NCBI GenBank assembly: GCA_003024785.1 | Contig: PUQB01000343.1 | Coordinates: forward strand, 51,205-115,204 | Direction: 5' to 3' | DNA: 64,000 nucleotides | From: Selaginella tamariscina | Lineage: Eukaryota; Streptophyta; Lycopodiopsida; Selaginellales; Selaginellaceae | In this document: positions 59,902 to 64,000 of the stretch, one piece after another | Numbering within the stretch: position 1 is the first letter of the stretch | Layout: the number at the start of each line of letters is the position of its first letter | Position numbers and translations under genes: made by a program | Notes under the pieces: generated by a model | The model's input: only the letters and a program-made list of their open reading frames with translations | What the model was told of the DNA's origin: nothing | Databases searched by the model: none

Positions 59902-60930
59902 TGCGCGGGATTAATCTCGCCACCCCTTCAATGCCTCCTGAAAGAGTGGGCGGGATTAATCTCGCCACCTTTCTGGAGGCCTTGAACGGGAGTGCGGAAT
60001 TAATCTTGCCACCCTTCTCGGTCTCAGAGAGAACTTGGCAGATTTATTTGGCACACCCCTTCAGTGACTCCAGAAAGGAGGCGGGATTAATCTCGCCCAC
60101 CATGTAAGGAATGTTAAATGAATTTCGCCACCCTTCCCAGTTCTCTCCATTGGTATGTTGTAAACCTTCTACGTCTCAGACAGAAACGTTTGGGATTGGT
60201 CCGACTCACCAATGAAGATAAAAGGGAAGGGTGGCGGGATTCGTTCCTCCAATAGGCATTGAAGGACTCGGCAGGATTAATCCCGCCGCCCAGGGCCTTC
60301 ACTCGGTCCCTATGCGGCGGGATTAATCCCCGGACGCCAATTCCTGCGCGAAATCGGGGGATTAATCCCGCGCCTAGGCCCTTCAGGCAGGCCTTTGGCG
60401 GCGGATTAATCCCGCCCGATTCCGCGCAGGGCAGGGATTAATCTTGCCGCCCAGGCCCTTCACTCGGGCCCTAGGCGGCGGGATTAATCCCTGGACGCCA
60501 ATGCCTTGCGCAGAATCGGGCGGGATTAATCCCGCTGCCCAGGCCCTTTACTTAGGCCCTAGGCAGCGGGATTAATCCCGCCGGACGCCAATCCTGCGCA
60601 AAATCGAGCGGGATTAATCCCGCCGCCTAGGCCCTTTAGGCAGCCTTTGGCGGCAGGATAAATCCCGCCCGATTCGCGCAGGGCATGCGTACGCGGCGGG
60701 ATTAATTCACCACTCATGAGGTTAACGGAATAGCCTGCCTGAAGGGCGGCGGATTAATCCGCCGCCGAGGGTCTAACCATATAGCAGCGGGATTAATCCC
60801 GCCACCGAGGGCTAACCATATAGCGGCGGGATTAATCCCGCCACTACACATCTCACCATTAGCAGCGGGATTAATCCCGCCGCTACACACGTCTCACCAT
60901 ATAGCGGCGGGATTAATCCCGTCGCTACGC
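59902..60930. repeat. Array of about 20 copies of a GCGGGATTAATCCCGC palindrome
   Basis: The motif GGGATTAATC, mostly inside the 16-bp palindrome GCGGGATTAATCCCGC, recurs near 59,909, 59,952, 59,998, 60,083, 60,275, 60,319, 60,359, 60,405, 60,436, 60,480, 60,524, 60,570, 60,612, 60,658, 60,699, 60,751, 60,790, 60,829, 60,868 and 60,908. Spacing is mostly 39-46 bp. Decayed units fill the gap at 60,100-60,270. Intervening DNA is GC-rich, with repeated 'aggcccttcactcgggcccta' and 'ggacgccaat-cctgcgc' phrases between 60,280 and 60,680 and shorter 'tctcaccatatagc' linkers after 60,770. GC content is far above the surroundings. Open frames here come from the repeat. Confidence 0.9.
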
Positions 60931-61435
60931 ACATATATATTTATATATATGTATATGTGTGTAGGAGAGTGCGTGTGTGTGCCAGAGATAGACAAATCAG
61001 ATAAAATTATACTGATACACAAATTATACACAATTATACCGATACACAAATTATATGTATATCGTGTGTATGCGTGTGTGAACAAATAAAATCATACAGA
61101 TAAACAAACAAATCAATAAAATTATATATATATATATGTGTGTGTGTGTATATATATAGGAGTGTGCGTGTGTGTGCGAGAAATAGATAAATAAATAAAA
61201 TTATACAGATACTGGTACACATAATATATGTATGTATATATGTACATAGTATATATATATGTGTGTGTATATGTATATCGTGTGTATGCGTGTGTGAAAC
61301 AAATAAAATCATACAGATAAACAACACACACACACACACATATATATACAGGAGTGTGCGTGTGTGTGCGAGAGATACAATTAACAAATCAATAAAATTA
61401 TACAGATACACACACACACACATATATGTGTGTGT

Positions 61436-61483
<48 letters not shown>

Positions 61484-62060
61484 ATATATATGTATAGGAG
61501 TGTGGTGTGTGTGCGAGAAATAGATAAATAAATAAATTATACAGATACTGGTATACATAATATATGTATGTATATTATATGTATATAGGTATATATATAT
61601 GTGTGTGTGTGTATGTATATCGTGAGTATGCGTGTGTGAGTGAAACAAATAAAATCATACAGACAAACAGGAGTGTGCGTGCGTGTGCAAGAGATAAAAT
61701 TAATAAATTAATAAAATTATACAGATACACAAACACACACAGATATATATATATATTATATATATATATATATATTATACATATATATATGTGTGTGTGT
61801 ATATGTATACAAGTGTGCGTGTGTGTGCGAGAGATAGAGATCTATAAGAAGAGAGAGAGAGAAGGATAATATATATATATATGTATGTGTGTGTGTGTGT
61901 GTCACACAGATATATATATATATGTGTGTGTGTGTATATGTATACGAGTGTGCGTGTGTGCGAGAGATAGAGATCTAAATTATATTATTAAGATACACAC
62001 ACATATATATATATGTGAATAAAAATAAATAAATAAACTCAGAGGAGTGTGTGTGTGAGA
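60931..62060. repeat. Tandem GT/AT/GA-rich repeats with a recurring GTGTGCGTGTGTGTGCGAGAGATA unit
   Basis: The phrase 'gagtgtgcgtgtgtgtgcgag' recurs near 60,967, 61,161, 61,353, 61,498, 61,673, 61,812 and 61,946. Each is followed by GAGATAGA or AAATAGATAAATAAA and a 'attatacagatac' segment, then (AT)n and (GT)n runs. Unit length varies from about 130 to 195 bp. The longest AT run is 61,438-61,492. No gene is present. The Thr/His/Ile/Tyr-rich open frames arise from the repeats. Confidence 0.85.
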
Positions 62061-62330
62061 GAGAGAGAGAGATCTCACCTGTGTGAGAGAGAGAAGGAGA
62101 TTTCACCGCGCCGCCGCCGCCTTACAAACCCTAGGAATATACTTAAACCCTAAAAGGAATAGAATATATATTAACCCTAATCGAATATTCCTTTAAGAAT
62201 ATACTTAAACCCTAAAAAGATTAAACTAGTGATTCGCCCTAAACGAATATTCTTTCATTATATTATCAGCGTGTGCGTGTGCGTGTCGTGGGTGTATCAC
62301 ATACACCCCAAGAATAAATATCATGCAGGG
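62061..62330. promoter_or_regulatory. Telo-box-containing, possibly transcribed region
   Basis: A short GC-rich (CCG)n stretch near 62,107-62,120 is followed by AAACCCTAG, two AAACCCTAAAA copies and related ACCCTAA motifs between 62,125 and 62,245. The segment 'gaatatacttaaaccctaaaa' occurs twice (62,135 and 62,197). AAACCCTA is the plant telo-box, common in promoters and 5' leaders of ribosomal protein genes. No reading frame follows, so this is only suggestive. Confidence 0.3.
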
Positions 62331-62454
62331 GTTTAACACGTGTGTGTCCATGAGAGTGTTAAAGTTTCACGTGCAGCGATACATATACACACATAGTATT
62401 ATATACATAGACATACATACATATTAGTACATATTAATATTAAGAGACAGAGTA

Positions 62455-63095
62455 CAGGATCATGTATGGTGTGTATGTATGAGAGAAGAGTGACAATACA
62501 TATTATGGATCATGCATGGTGTGTATGTTTGAGAGAAGAGAGACAGTACATATTTACATGGATCATGCATGGTGTGTATGTATGAGAGAAGAGTGAGAGT
62601 GTTAACAAATTAAATTCATACACATTGGATATATTAGTACACACATATACATACACACGTGTATACACACAGACATATATACATATTACATGTGTAATTC
62701 AATGTGTTACATAGGGTTTAGGGTTTAGGGTTAGGATGGATCATGCATGGTGTTTATGTATGAGAGGAGTGAGTATTATACACAGATATACATTATACAT
62801 ATTACATAATATTGTAACATCAGTACATATTATGGATCATGCATGGTGTGTATGTATGAGAGAAGAGACAGGCTACATATTATGGATCATGATCATGCAT
62901 GGTGTGTATGTATGAGAGAAGGGATTATGCATGGTGACACTGTGTATGTATGAGAGAAGAGATAGAGTGTTAACAAATGAAAATCGTACACATTGCATAT
63001 ATTATATTAGTACACATATATACATACACACGTGTATACACACAGACATACATATATTACATGTGTAAATTCAATGTGTTACATACACACACACT
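62455..63095. repeat. Tandem repeats around GGATCATGCATGGTGTGTATG
   Basis: The core 'ggatcatgcatggtgt' plus 'tatgtatgagagaagag' recurs near 62,457, 62,509, 62,559, 62,736, 62,833 and 62,889, with a degenerate one near 62,926. A larger block of about 120 bp, from 'agtgttaacaaat' to 'aattcaatgtgttacata', is duplicated (62,588-62,714 and 62,957-63,084). The first copy is followed by telomere-like GGGTTTAGGGTTTAGGGTTAGG at 62,714-62,735. Confidence 0.85.
62714..62735 (+). repeat. Short interstitial telomere-like repeat
   Basis: About three units of TTTAGGG (GGGTTTAGGGTTTAGGGTTAG), the Arabidopsis-type plant telomere repeat, within the tandem repeat block. Too short to mark a chromosome end. Confidence 0.75.
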
Positions 63096-64000
63096 GAGTA
63101 CATATAGATCATACATGCGTTGAACATGATGTTTTTCAATAAAGAAGCAACATATAATTTCTCAAGTTTGGTTTAGGGCAATGTGCATGTGTGTGCATAT
63201 GTGTCTCTGTAAGTGCTTTAATGCGTGTGCACATGTATATATAAATTTATGATTGTGTTTATATATAATATGTGCAAAACAAACATCGAATAATTAAGAA
63301 AATAATATTAATATACACACTATAAACATATTTTAAATTATACATAATAATATATGATTTTATCTAATATATAGCCATATATAGTTTTAATAATATATAT
63401 AATTTAATATTGATAATAAGGTTTAACACTAGAATATTCTTGAAATAATAACAAATTAATTGAGAAAATCCCATTAATATATACAAATGTAGAATAATTA
63501 CTGAGATAATTAAGAATAAGACTAATTTAATTATGATAATCATGTTTAATATTGGAATATTCTTTGAATATTAAGAAAATAACAAAGAATATCCCATTAA
63601 TAGTAGGAAATGTAAATTAATTACTCGAGTAATTAAGAAAATAATAATAATAAACAGACTATGAATATATTTTAAATGATACATAATAATATATCAATTT
63701 ATTGTATTAGTGTATATATATATATAATATAAACTTAATAATATATACTTGAATATTAAGAATGTAGAATAATTACAAAAATTTCGTAATATTAAACAGC
63801 TTGAAGCATTTGAATGACATTAAATGCAATTTTAAAACACTCATTGGAATTGGAAGAGTATATATGTCAGACTGTCGGTTATTTGTTTCAACTCATCTTA
63901 AATTTTCTTTTCTGTTATTTCAAAAATTTCGAATTTCTGACATAAGTATTGTCGGTCTGACATGCAAATTTGAAAATGCATTTAATTTCCCATTCAAATT
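63096..64000. other. AT-rich intergenic DNA, nothing recognised
   Basis: No coding or RNA signal supported. It includes a loosely duplicated phrase, 'gaataattac...aataattaagaa', near 63,285, 63,490 and 63,615. Confidence 0.4.

Noticed and set aside
59902..60930. CRISPR-like array (regular repeats with varying linkers)
   Set aside because: The setting is a plant nuclear genome, the repeat is a short perfect palindrome, the linkers are themselves repeated and there are no cas genes.
61034..61423. 129-residue Thr/His/Ile-rich open frame
   Set aside because: Produced by GT/AT microsatellites that lack stops in one frame.

Overview
This window is nuclear DNA from a land plant. The evidence is a type I DnaJ with the plant C-terminal farnesylation box, a plant two-domain START-like (SRPBCC) gene with about 13 exons, Arabidopsis-type (TTTAGGG) telomere-like repeats at about 62.7 kb, and several plant Ty3/gypsy retroelements. 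I cannot name the species. Most of the window is AT-rich intergenic DNA, microsatellite and transposon. Only two host genes look close to intact: a minus-strand SRPBCC/START-like gene (30.4-34.3 kb, homologous to Arabidopsis At5g08720) and a plus-strand DnaJ/Hsp40 gene (34.9-37.0 kb). They sit head to head around a roughly 0.6-kb shared upstream region.

Layout. 0.14-0.32 kb: decayed copy of the last SRPBCC exon. 2.2-3.9 kb: remnant of a hAT transposase. 8.9-15.2 kb: repeat complex with a large inverted repeat (arms 10.57-11.28 and 12.25-13.04 kb). 16.1-16.7 kb: microsatellite block. 18.09-28.51 kb: composite Ty3/gypsy chromovirus with three LTRs, an inverted internal segment and 5-bp target duplications (CAAGC) at its outer ends. 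30.4-37.0 kb: the two host genes. 37.65-42.54 kb: old Ty3/gypsy copy on the plus strand, with 203-bp LTRs carrying G-boxes. 44.2-44.9 kb: a possible small two-exon gene. 46.6-47.3 kb: OTU-protease reading frame broken by one TGA. 47.9-48.67 plus 55.84-56.2 kb: HAD/FCP1-like phosphatase pseudogene, split by a young 7.16-kb Ty3/gypsy element (48,674-55,836, 666-bp LTRs, target duplication ATATC). 56.5-59.6 kb: decayed multi-exon gene with a ParB/sulfiredoxin-like motif. 59.9-60.93 kb: array of about 20 copies of a 16-bp palindrome, GCGGGATTAATCCCGC. 60.9-63.1 kb: tandem GT/AT/GA-rich repeats with telomere-like and telo-box motifs.

Two themes stand out. First, conserved exons are interrupted mainly by 1-2 nt indels with few disabling substitutions, and the two LTRs of the youngest element differ by 7 indel events but only 2 substitutions. 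This points to consensus indel errors in the source assembly, so several 'pseudogene' calls here, above all DnaJ, may be artefacts. Second, the palindrome array lies directly upstream of the ParB-like gene, and a related palindrome sits inside one of that gene's short introns. This is the best candidate here for something undescribed, but any functional link is speculative.
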